From contig NC_033641.1 in NCBI RefSeq assembly GCF_001540865.1, forward strand, positions 1,246,810 to 1,310,809: a stretch of 64,000 nt of DNA. Reading direction: 5' to 3'. The stretch is from Ananas comosus. Its lineage: Eukaryota > Streptophyta > Magnoliopsida > Poales > Bromeliaceae. Position 1 is the stretch's first letter. Each line of letters opens with the position of its first letter. Positions 24,901 to 43,532 of the stretch are shown here, piece by piece. The translations under genes and the position numbers were made by a program. The notes below the pieces were generated by a model. The model saw nothing but the letters and a program-made list of their open reading frames with translations. It ran no database searches and had not been told where the DNA came from.

Positions 24901-25446
24901 GAAAAAGGTAAAAGTCAAATATAATATCGTAATCGCATTGAAAAAACTCACCATATTGAGGTGTTTGGCGTTGGCTTTTGGAATAGCTTCTCTGAACCGG
25001 TAAAGAGAAGCTTGAAGAAACTAGTATTATGAACTCTTTAGAGTTTTTGCTTTGGGAGAAACCTAAAATGAGCTTTTGGATCCCAAAAGAGAAAACTCCA
25101 ACTTGAAGCTTCTGCATGTGCTAATGCACGAAGCTATTGAGATTGTATTAATGAAATAGTGCTTCTTCTAACAGATGTATTCTAATGACACTTCTATAGA
25201 AGCTGTATGCAGGCCAAACTGGTACTTGATTGACTTAACGCCTTTAGAGCGAAGTTGCGCTTTTGATTGGCATATGTGCTTTACATTTTGCAGAGCTCAT
25301 TACCTATTAAGCCCGCTACAAAGGCGGAGCGGATGAGGGACTGCTTACGCTCTCTTAAGCAACATCACAAGGTAGGCTCAAAAGGATTTTTTTTTTTTTT
25401 CATTTTTTAGTTATTATTATGAAACATATTTGGGACTATGGAGCTG

Positions 25447-25504
<58 letters not shown>

Positions 25505-26048
25505 GAGCTATTATTACTCTTATCTAATGGCCTAAATTTTCGCAACCCCTCTGTCCTGTTTGTTCAGCTAATTATAAATCTGCTAAAATTGAGTTTTTTT
25601 CCCCCTTTTTTTTTTCTCTGAAAATACCTGTGTTGATAGGATGAGGATGCCAAAGTAAAGAGAGCATTTCAAACACTTCTTACGTACGTTGGAAACGTCG
25701 CGAGAAGTCCTGACGAAGAAAAATTCAGAAAGATCAGGCTCACTAATCCTTCATTTCAGGTTATATCGCCACTCTATTTGGTTACTCGCCGGTTTTTACT
25801 TCTCAACTTCGATCAATTTGATAAGTGAATCATCACCCCTTTTTTTTCCCCTTAATTATTTATTTTAACAGGAAAGAGTAGGAAACCTACGTGGCGGGAT
25901 AGAGTTTCTCGAGATTTGCGGATTTGAGAAGCTCGAAGGCGACGAGTTCTTGTTTCTTCCCAGGGACAAGGTGGACATTTCGGTCCTCAACATCGCGGGA
26001 TCTGAGCTTAATTCTGCGATAGCTAATCCCTTCTTCGGAGTTCTATGA
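18978..26048 (+). CDS. Zinc-finger, UBA and PUB domain protein (UBXN1-like, p97/CDC48 cofactor type)
   Basis: Twelve exons encode 420 residues: 18978-19148, 19605-19773, 20910-21005, 21642-21718, 22595-22674, 23357-23417, 24028-24095, 24221-24302, 24824-24907, 25294-25371, 25640-25759, 25872-26048 (TGA). All joins keep frame. Residues 1-80 carry a C2H2-like pair (CGDCG..H....H and CTTCSKPC with H..RTGH). A UBA domain covers about 118-160 ([20 protein letters not shown], then [14 protein letters not shown]) and should bind ubiquitin. A Lys/Glu-rich coiled coil spans about 190-280 ([38 protein letters not shown]). The C-terminal 110 residues form a PUB domain ([20 protein letters not shown], then [13 protein letters not shown]), which in other proteins binds the tail of p97/CDC48. 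The order fits Arabidopsis At1g04850. Likely role: bringing ubiquitinated clients to CDC48. It lacks a clear UBX domain. Confidence 0.9.
19230..19612 (+). repeat. Tandem repeat forming intron 1 of the UBA/PUB gene
   Basis: About three and a half units of roughly 95 bp. Each contains a 'ttttgagca' block, a 'gtgattttg(t/c)ttgattt' block and a 'gttttgattc' block; the first two continue into gaagtaggtggatcc and gaaggagttagatcc. These are near copies of the true acceptor region at 19595-19615 (gattcttttgaag|gaggtggatctg). The intron therefore carries decoy versions of its own 3' splice site. Confidence 0.75.
23784..24022 (+). repeat. 119-bp near-exact direct duplication joined by a single N
   Basis: 23784-23902 and 23904-24022 are identical apart from one base (gataaacaataacg against gataaaaaataacg) and are separated only by N at 23903. 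This lies in the intron just before exon 7 of the UBA/PUB gene (exon at 24028). The layout is that of a false duplication left by joining two contig ends. Confidence 0.9.
25449..25501. repeat. (TA)n microsatellite in intron
   Basis: Uninterrupted TA dinucleotides in the intron between exons 10 and 11 of the UBA/PUB gene. Unlike the tracts at 26-29 kb it has no fold-back element beside it. Confidence 0.95.
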
Positions 26049-26437
26049 GGCAGCGATCATCAAATCTCGCTGATAATTTCCTGCTCGTCGCTCGCGATGA
26101 AGTGAAGAGTAAAAAAATGTATGCAGTTATCGTAAGACGAAAACAGTAACTGGAAAGAGGTTCAGAACATGCGAGAACTCGATGAAGCCTCATTACGTAT
26201 ACTTCTTTAAACAATTCTTTTTCTAATTTTGTCTTTGTAAAACAGCTATTTTCGTTTCCTTGGTTCCTTGTTTCTGTTCTATGAGCCAAACTGAATAGTT
26301 TGATTTTTTTAAGAACAAACAGCTCCCTTGCGCCTTATGAGACCAAAATAAAACCTCTTGCCACTCTAGGCTTCTCAGAGTTAATCTAGAGAAAGGTAAC
26401 AGAGATCAGCCTTTTATATATATATATATATATATAG

Positions 26438-26657
26438 AGTAGGGCTAGAATACTTGTAAAAGTATTATGGGGGTAATACTTGTGTGTTTTTAGTCCTTGG
26501 ATGGAGAGATGTGAGGTTGAGATGATGGTGGTAGGTGGTGGTATGTGGAATAGTGTTTAATCCAAGGGCTATTAATAATCAAAAAGTAGATCCAATGGCT
26601 TAAAACCTAATAGCACCATGATGGTGATACTTGTAAAAGTATCATAGCTCAACTCAG
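26438..26657. mobile_element. MITE in a TA tract, copy A
   Basis: Starts agagtagggctagaatactt and ends agtatcatagctcaactc, imperfect inverted ends, with TA repeats directly on both sides. Interior holds 'ccttggatggagagatgtgaggttgagatgatgg', shared with the element at 28917-29142. No coding capacity. The 26049-26430 spacer to its left is the UBA/PUB 3' UTR and plain sequence. Confidence 0.8.
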
Positions 26658-26684
26658 ATATATATATATATATATATATATATA

Positions 26685-27071
26685 NNNNNNNNNNNNNNNN
26701 NNNNNNNNNNNNNNNNNNNNNNNNNNNNNNNNNNNNNNNNNNNNNNNNNNNNNNNNNNNNNNNNNNNNNNNNNNNNNNNNNNNNNNNNNNNNNNNNNNNN
26801 NNNNNNNNNNNNNNNNNNNNNNNNNNNNNNNNNNNNNNNNNNNNNNNNNNNNNNNNNNNNNNNNNNNNNNNNNNNNNNNNNNNNNNNNNNNNNNNNNNNN
26901 NNNNNNNNNNNNNNNNNNNNNNNNNNNNNNNNNNNNNNNNNNNNNNNNNNNNNNNNNNNNNNNNNNNNNNNNNNNNNNNNNNNNNNNNNNNNNNNNNNNN
27001 NNNNNNNNNNNNNNNNNNNNNNNNNNNNNNNNNNNNNNNNNNNNNNNNNNNNNNNNNNNNNNNNNNNNNNN
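26685..27071. other. Assembly gap (run of N)
   Basis: 387 N characters begin inside a TA tract and end at the first base of the next fold-back element. Any content is unknown. The reading frame that spans it on the minus strand is meaningless. Confidence 0.99.
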
Positions 27072-27300
27072 TAGAACTAGGCTGGAATACTATTAATAGC
27101 ACCAATGGCTTGGTGCTATTAAGTTTTTTGCTCTTGGATTAAAAAATATATGGTTAGGATGATGTGGACCCCCTAGGATTGAATGGGTGGTTGGTTGAAT
27201 AGTATAATCGAACGGATGAAAATGATAAAAGAGGTAAATCTAACGGTAGAAAACTTTATAGCACCAAATATTTCGTGCTATTGATAGTATCCCAGCCGGA

Positions 27301-27303
<3 letters not shown>
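27072..27303. mobile_element. MITE in a TA tract, copy B
   Basis: Left end tagaactaggctggaatact, right end agtatcccagccggactc followed by a long TA tract. Inner inverted motifs ctattaatagcacc / gtgctattgatag extend the arms. Interior block gaatgggtggttggttgaat is shared with the decayed element at 49972-50146. The left TA tract is cut by the gap. Confidence 0.8.

Positions 27304-27354
<51 letters not shown>
27303..27354. repeat. (TA)n microsatellite
   Basis: Pure TA tract between MITE copy B and the LTR fragment. Further pure tracts lie at about 26418-26437, 26658-26684, 28275-28327 and 28880-28916. Confidence 0.95.
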
Positions 27355-27356
<2 letters not shown>

Positions 27357-28270
27357 CACGCCCCGAATTACTCATTGTTCCGAGCACGTCGATAAATCCG
27401 CTTTAGGAATTTTTCTGTATACGAATTGATAGCTGTACCTGTAAATATACAATACTACAACCAGTAATATAGAGCTACTAAAAGAAATGATATAAATAAA
27501 AACAGAAGTTTTCTATACATACAAGCATCCTGATGTACAAAACACTCGCTCCAGCGAGATACAACAAAAGTATGTATATGAACTCAAAAACTACCACTAC
27601 CTGAAGTTGGTATACTCTAGCTCAGCGGCAACTGGGAATGGATCTAACTCGCGACTCCCTTTCCACGGTTCAAATCCGCAACAGCAGCAACCGAAGAAGA
27701 AGGCTCTACAAAAGATTCCAACAATAGGGCATGAGAACTACTACAAAAAGAAGTAGTCCTCAGTGGGTATCGCTACCGACCTCAACGGCTCACCCACTAA
27801 GCCTACAGATGTAAACAAGTATAGCAAGAAAGCTGGAATAAATCTACAGCTATATGCACCTATACTATCTCAGTCGAACACTAACAATCTGTAGGAAATA
27901 GTAAAGCCTGACCCAATCTCACTAGGGATTGTGAACACATCCGTCCCGCCTGTCGAAGCTACACAATCTGACACCAAATCAGGTCGTCAGTGGAAAGCAA
28001 GTCTAACTAGGACCAAACGACACCAACGCAAAAGCATAAAGCCCAACTCCGGAGTGGCACTCGTGGGCACTACCCAACCGAGTATGTAAGCGTGTCTCTG
28101 TCGAGCTCAATCAGGCTCTCACAGGCTATAGTCAAGTGAACATGGTATAACAACTGAACTCACGTGCCCTCGGTACAATCTGATGCAAAAATAGCAATTT
28201 GGGTCCACCGTCAACCTCAACGGCACCCGACAATCTTGAACAGTCTAAACACTGCTGTAAAAATAAACTC

Positions 28271-28274
<4 letters not shown>
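27355..28274. mobile_element. LTR fragment, probably Ty3/gypsy type
   Basis: Begins tgtcacgccccgaattactc directly after the TA tract, an LTR start commonly seen in plant gypsy elements. It holds about 0.9 kb of moderately GC-balanced sequence without a long open frame, including ctcagtgggtatcgctaccg. It is cut off by the TA tract at 28275. No matching second LTR or polyprotein is present, so it is a solo or broken copy. Confidence 0.5.
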
Positions 28275-28327
<53 letters not shown>

Positions 28328-28330
<3 letters not shown>

Positions 28331-28877
28331 CAGGGCTGCTGTGCTCTCAGGAGCACGGAGGCCTCCGTGCTCCTGAGCCGTTTTCGATGATGGAATTTTC
28401 GAATCGACGATCGGCTCCGTTAGACTTGATCTAGCGTATTTGAAGTTTCTAGAAAATAATTTTTGCGATTTTTTGATATCATTTACCTAGTGATCGAAAG
28501 GATTCAAAATCCATAATTTTTAATGGTTGATATCTGCCGTTTTCAAGTTTAACGGTGTAGAAGTATTCAAATCAGATGAAATTTTGATACAAAATTCTTT
28601 ATACTATCTACAACAAGATCAATATTTCTGATCGAAAATTTTAGTGCTATATCACCACTTTTTATAGGATTTTTATTTTCAGCCGTTAAAAATTATTGAT
28701 TTTGAATCCTTTCGATTGCTAGGTAAATGATATCGAAAAATCATAAAAATTATTTTCTAGAAACTTCAAATACGCTAGATCAAGTTTAACGGAGCCGATC
28801 GTTGATTCGGAAGCTCCATCATCGAAAACAACTTATGAGTACGAGGGCTCCAATACTCATAATAGTATAGTAGCCAT

Positions 28878-28880
<3 letters not shown>
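28328..28880. mobile_element. Large fold-back element in a TA tract
   Basis: Very long inverted arms: 28384-28545 and 28683-28838 pair almost perfectly over at least 150 bp (gatcggctccgtta / taacggagccgatc; cttcaaatacgctagatcaa on the right arm). The outermost 50 bp differ between the ends; the left end has an additional small hairpin (caggagcacggaggcc / ggcctccgtgctcctg). Flanked on both sides by TA tracts. No coding capacity. A one-arm relative lies at 10850-11080. Confidence 0.85.
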
Positions 28881-28916
<36 letters not shown>

Positions 28917-28920
<4 letters not shown>

Positions 28921-29142
28921 TAGAGCTTAGAATACTCTCAAAAGCACCAATAGGTTGGTACTTTTGAATTTTTAGCCCTTGGATGGAGAAATGTAGGGCT
29001 GAGATGATGGTCGTAGGTGATGGTAGGTGAAATAGTATTTGATCTAAAGGTTATTAATAATCAAGGAGTAGATCCAAGGGTTAGAAACTTAGAAGCACCA
29101 ATGAGATGGTGCTTCTAAAAGTATTCTAGCTTAATTCTATAT
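28917..29142. mobile_element. MITE in a TA tract, copy C
   Basis: Left end agagtagagcttagaatact, right end agtattctagcttaattc, with TA repeats on both sides. The inner inverted pair is ctcaaaagcacca / tggtgcttctaaaag. It shares ccttggatggagaaatgtag with copy A but not with copy B, so A and C are one subfamily. Confidence 0.82.
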
Positions 29143-29147
29143 ATATG

Positions 29148-29285
29148 CTGCCATGTGCGTGCGACCCGCGCCCGTGCGCTGCGCACGCCCCCGCCTGCGC
29201 TGAAAAAAAAAAAAAAAAAAGTAGGTCCCACCGAAGGCCCCGCCAAATGCGGGGAGGCTATGGTGGAACTCAACTTTTATTATAT
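29148..29285. repeat. GC-rich insert with poly(A) tract
   Basis: A short GC-rich stretch (gcgacccgcgcccgtgcgct and following) runs into 18 A residues at about 29203-29220 and then gtaggtcccaccgaaggc with the hairpin-like ccccgccaaatgcgggg. It stands out from AT-rich surroundings. It could be a retroposed fragment or a piece of an LTR element; neither can be shown here. Confidence 0.4.
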
Positions 29286-29597
29286 CTATAGACTATAGAT
29301 AATATGTAGGTATAAATACGATGTAATTGGCGATGCATTCTTGCAGTTGCACTTGAAGTAGCTACAGCTGTATGTGTCGGATATTGTTTTAAAGTGCGGT
29401 AACTATAAATAATGTAGTTGGTTATAATCAGTTAAAAGCTAGGGCAAACTTTAATATTTTACTTTGTCATCCGTGGTTTGAAAAATCGAGTTTAATTATT
29501 ACGTGGTATAGCAAATTTTTATTTTGTTACAATGTAGTTTAGAAAATTATATTTAATTATTTTATGATATTAATTTTGTTTCACTTTACAGACTTAT

Positions 29598-30560
29598 TTT
29601 TAAACATGGTATCATTTTATAGTTTTCAAAAAAAATTTACTTTACAATCCTATTTAATAATTATTTTTTTTTGTTAAAATAAATGTAAAATTATATGATA
29701 GTTAAGCATAACTTTTAAAATTATAGGATGGCAAAGTAAAAATGCGCTATATCACGGAAGGGCAACTTGAAGTTTATCCTAAAAATTATAATAAAAAATT
29801 TTATCATTTCATATGCAGCGCGGCGAGGTTATCATCATCGGAGGAAAAAAATTAAATAATTTTTTAGTTTAAAAAGTGATTTGTTAGATAATTTTTTGTC
29901 TAAGGCTTCGTTTGGGATTGCAGGGAGATTACAGAAACCGTTTGTTTCCGTACATAATATTGCGTTTCGCATATCGCGATGAGTCGGTTACGATATATTT
30001 TTTACGGTCCCACCGGAGAACGCAGAAGCATATTCCTATATGCTTTTTCCTCAACTCCATTTTATCTAAGAGTGTTAAATAGACCTCAATACCAAACTAA
30101 GCCTAAGTAACTTTTTCCCAAATCACTATCCAGCTGTTGTACTAAAGCCTCATGTTTGCAGTTCCAACTACAATAGTTGGATGGCTACTAAACAGACGTT
30201 TTTAAATTGCGTATCATCATATAGTTTTCAAAATATTTTACTTCACTATCGTGATAAGTCTTTTATCGAAACAAAAATAAAATCACAAGATAGTTAAGTA
30301 TAAAACTTTAAAACTAACGGATGACAAAGTAAAAAATATGTTATGCCGCGAGATGGCAACCTGTTTACCCTAAATATTATAATCACAATTTGTATCATTT
30401 CACATCATCACATGCCGCGTCGCGATATTATCCCCAACGGATGAAAAAAAAACAAAAAAAACAAAGTTTAAAAGGTGATATTAGATAAACTTTTGCCTAA
30501 ATCACTATGCTTACCTCATGTTTGCAGTTCCAACTAGCGTTGTTGGATGCTGATTGATGC
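29598..30560. repeat. Direct repeat of about 300 bp with a MITE inserted in the left copy
   Basis: 29598-29903 and 30206-30490 share ordered blocks: catatagttttcaaa, tatgatagttaag / caagatagttaag, ggatg(g/a)caaagtaaaaa, atcatttca, and a gtttaaaa(a/g)gtgat end. Both continue into 'aaatcactat...cctcatgtttgcagttccaact' (30119 on, 30501 on), so the whole unit is about 600 bp including the insert at 29904-30106. 30560-31155 holds no repeat or gene I can name apart from the UBP 3' UTR. Confidence 0.75.
29904..30106 (+). mobile_element. Tourist-like MITE (ggcttcgtttgg family), copy 1
   Basis: Inverted ends ggcttcgtttgggattg and caataccaaactaagcc, flanked on both sides by TAA, the three-base target duplication typical of PIF/Harbinger and Tourist MITEs. 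Interior cggttacgatatatttttta and gcataatccttat-like blocks are shared with copies at 41173-41408 (reverse) and 63026-63213. No coding capacity. Confidence 0.82.
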
Positions 30561-31155
30561 AATCCACACCGTAAAATTGATTTACAATTGCAGCAGCAAC
30601 TGCACGAAACCAAACAGACCCTTGACATGCACAGTACAAGACGACTTCATTAAAATATTTTACAGTCGAATATGCGCGAAGATCAATAAAAGTAACAGTT
30701 GCTTCTACATACTATCTTAACCCTGATTGCGAGAAATGTAATTAGTTTCCACATCAATATAACTGTTTAATTCTACAATAACAAAATGTATTTCGCAATA
30801 TAATCTAAATAATAATCTACAGATACTACTCAATGGCTCTACCTCCATTCTAAACAGGATTCCTTCTAGAAGGGCTTTTCTGTGTGTATGTATACATACA
30901 TAGCTCACATAAATAACTGAGACTCTTAATATCTTACAAATTGCCCCCCCTCTTCAGTTACACTAATTTTGTAGCACTTTGGAAATGAGCTGCAAACCTG
31001 CAAATTGCCGATTCTGCGATTATAGGCGGAGACTTTTCGCACCATTCTTGATACCGAGAACATCGCATCCACGTAATGAACATCGAAAATTACATGGCTT
31101 TGATAGGGGACATAACTTGAAAGAAAATGATTTTGTTTCTTTGTGTCTATTTATT

Positions 31156-40915
<9,760 letters not shown>

Positions 40916-40945
40916 CTCCGTCACATCCGCCGCTCTCTCCCTTCT

Positions 40946-40976
40946 CTCCCTCTCCCTCTCTCTCTCTCTCTCTCTA
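40946..40976 (-). repeat. CT/GA tract in UBP 5' leader
   Basis: A CT-rich run on the plus strand, GA on the coding strand, starting about 30 bp upstream of the UBP start codon. Confidence 0.85.
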
Positions 40977-41172
40977 GGGAGAGTTGAAAATGAGGCGGTT
41001 TTGTGTTGGGTTTGTGCGTATGAGGTTTGATTCGGAGAGTAAGAGGAGAGAGGTAAGGTTACCGCCCCTGTTCTGGTCACTCGCGGCAAGAGAGGCATAT
41101 TTAAGAAAAAAAAATTAGGGTTTATTTAACTTTTTTTATATTTGTTTCTATAAAAGCCCTCATGTTTTTAAT

Positions 41173-41408
41173 GTTTAGTATGGTGTTCGGGCCTATCTGA
41201 TGCTCACAAATAAAATGGAGTTGGAGTAAAAATATAAAAGGATATGCTTATGCGTTCTTCGATGGAACCGTAGAAAATAGATCATAACCGACTTATTATT
41301 AAGTTTGTGCGAAACGCAATATTACGTACGAAAATAAATATGATATTTTTTTATTGTACTTTCTCGTCGTACGTAATGCAATATTTTCGTAATTCGAAAC
41401 GAAGCCTA
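41173..41408 (-). mobile_element. Tourist-like MITE (ggcttcgtttgg family), copy 2, inverted
   Basis: Reverse orientation relative to the 29.9 kb copy: shared blocks ataaaatggagttg, gatatgctt(a/c)tgcgttct, gaaccgta and gcgaaacgcaatatta, ending in aaacgaagcctaa. The left end is decayed and there is extra sequence near 41340-41390. Confidence 0.75.
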
Positions 41409-41929
41409 AATACACCCCCACTGGTAGGACCAGTTAGAAAGATATAATTAATTATAGGTAAAATACTTAACTCTCGTTAGTGAATGAGATAATTTAACCT
41501 TTTTACCTCTCTTATACTTATTTGAGATGGTGGAAAGAAAGAAGATGACCCGTGGAGATTTTTGGAAAGATGTTTCTGCATCGTTTTGCCGGTTGGGACT
41601 TTTTGAGGGATATATCTATGATGGCAAAAATATCGTTTTACTTATCTTTTATTTAAAAATAAACAATGCTCTAGTGGTAATAAACCAGAAAAATAAATAT
41701 GAATATTACTGGACTTTTGTAAAAATAAATATAAAAAATTGAACTTTGTAGGAATATAATTGTTAGTCGATATGTTTACAGGGAGCTGTATGAAATTAAT
41801 CCTTTTTTATTAATAGGCTTTAAAAAATATGAATAATTACCTCAAAACTTCTCAACTATTTTATATACTCCTTTTTTTTTTTGTTTCAAATATTTTCTTA
41901 GTAATGCTGAGGCCTGAGGGATGCAAACA

Positions 41930-42330
41930 GAATGGATCATGGGGTAGGAGGGATTTCTTATCTCCCACTCCATTTTTTGTAGATGGTGGTGGATTCGGGG
42001 AAGTTTAATTTAATCGTATATTCAACCCCCACTAATCGTTTCATTTGGGATAGATCGTGGCGGGAGCTGGATCGGGGTGGATCAAAAAGAGAAAAGGGTA
42101 TCCCACTTTCTACTCTATTTACTTGGCGGATCGGGCCGGATAGATCGTGGCAGGAGCTAGATCGGGGTGGATCAAAGAGAGAAAAGGGCATCCCACTTTC
42201 TACTCCATTTACTTGGCGGATCGGGCCGGATTATAGTTTTCTATATTTTTGATTCCACTTACCGCCCCATTCAGGATGAATCAGATGGAGCTTCACCAAA
42301 CCAGGTCCATTTGCATTTCTAGCAACATTG
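41930..42330. repeat. Repeat region with two 90-bp tandem units
   Basis: 42051-42140 and 42141-42230 are tandem copies about 94 percent identical, each starting tagatcgtggc and ending ggatcgggccgga. A less similar motif precedes them (41950-42000). The flanking text 'gatggagcttcaccaaaccaggtccatttgcatttct' recurs at 52385-52425 in the PsaL intron as 'gggagcttcgtcaatccagatccatttacattcct', so the tandem is part of a dispersed element. Confidence 0.75.
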
Positions 42331-42466
42331 CAACTTTTGTTCTATACTTAAACACTTTAATCACCAAATTTTTCTATATGTTGCCATTTATCTTTTAGTT
42401 TTTTTAAAAACAACATATTTTCTTATAAAACAATCAATTTTTACTCCATTAAAAATAGCGTAGAGA

Positions 42467-42702
42467 GGACAAAAATATGGTAGGCATCTGTCCCCAAACA
42501 ACTTGTTTGGGGACAGAGCCGATGAGCGCTGCATGGTGTACGTGCGTCTATTGCAATCACCCCCTTTCCACCGGCTTCTCTCTCTCTCTCTCTCTCTAAA
42601 AAATTGGAGCCCACATTTTTTTTTTTTGCCGTTTCCGAGGGTCGCGACGACTCCGCCCCCAAACAAGTTGTTTGGAGGCAGATGCCCACCAAATTTTTGT
42701 TC
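42467..42702. mobile_element. MITE with palindromes next to each end
   Basis: Inverted ends of about 20 bp: gacaaaaatatggtaggcat on the left pairs with atgcccaccaaatttttgtt on the right. Just inside the left end, 42488-42516 is a perfect 14-bp-arm palindrome with a one-base centre (ctgtccccaaacaa...). Just inside the right end, 42655-42679 is a similar palindrome with one mismatch (cccccaaacaag...). The core contains a CT tract and GC-rich sequence. Confidence 0.75.
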
Positions 42703-42859
42703 GTAAAGAGGTCACTTGAGTATGAGCAATTAAATTGAAGTGTATAAATATGTTTAGATAAATAATTTATAGAACTTTTGTTTTCGTTTTTGGTTCAGTT
42801 TATAAAAGCTAATTAAACGAAAATTATCAAAAATTAGAAACGAAAACAAGTCAAATATA

Positions 42860-43340
42860 GATTGGCTTGTGATCAATCAAATATTGATATTTATATCTTC
42901 ATATCGGATGTAGATATTAGGATATTAGTTAGATATAAAAATTAAAATTCGTATCCAGTAAAAATGAATTTGTATACGGATCAGATATAACTAATACCGG
43001 TATGAATAGAATATTTATTGAATACTAAAGTCTAATTAAAAAAATTGCCAATATGTATTTAAGCTCTTTAAAATTTATACAATATTAGAAATATATAGAA
43101 AAGAATTATGAATTATAAAAAAATGTCGTTGAATATGAAGTTAGTAAGAGCGTTAAATGTTGAAAATATATTAAAACTGATTTTGGATTCGGATAATCGG
43201 CATCCAAATTCAAATTCAAAAAGGAATAGTGAATTCAAGTCTAAAAAAAAATAATTTGAGATTCAAATCTAAATTGAAATCCAAGCCGTAGTGATATCGC
43301 AATCTATATCCGATAATTTTCAAATTCAGAGTCCAATTTT
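42860..43340. repeat. Decayed 'cggata/tatccg' repeat
   Basis: AT-rich spacer with repeated cggatat, attcggataa and tatatccgat motifs on both strands, resembling the element at 1060-1512 but more decayed. No clear ends. The last 190 bp before the eIF3h start are likely promoter and leader, with a telo-box (aaaccctag) at 43484-43492. Confidence 0.45.
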
Positions 43341-43532
43341 ATAGAGTTTTGTGTAATATTAAATGCGAAGGATGTTTATACAATATTTGGATCGTTTATG
43401 GACTATACTGCAAAATAACCCTCACGCCTTTTTCCCTCGAGAGGGTGGAGGGTATAACGAAAACAAAAACAAAAGTAAAAACAAAACCCTAGTTCTCTTT
43501 TCGGCTCCGCCGTGCCCTAATCTCCTCCGACC

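Noticed and set aside
26572..27105. Long minus-strand open frame at 26.6-27.1 kb
   Set aside because: It consists mostly of N and TA repeat.
27303..27354. Possible CRISPR-like or other spaced repeat arrays in the TA tracts
   Set aside because: Pure dinucleotide runs without spacers, in a plant nuclear context.
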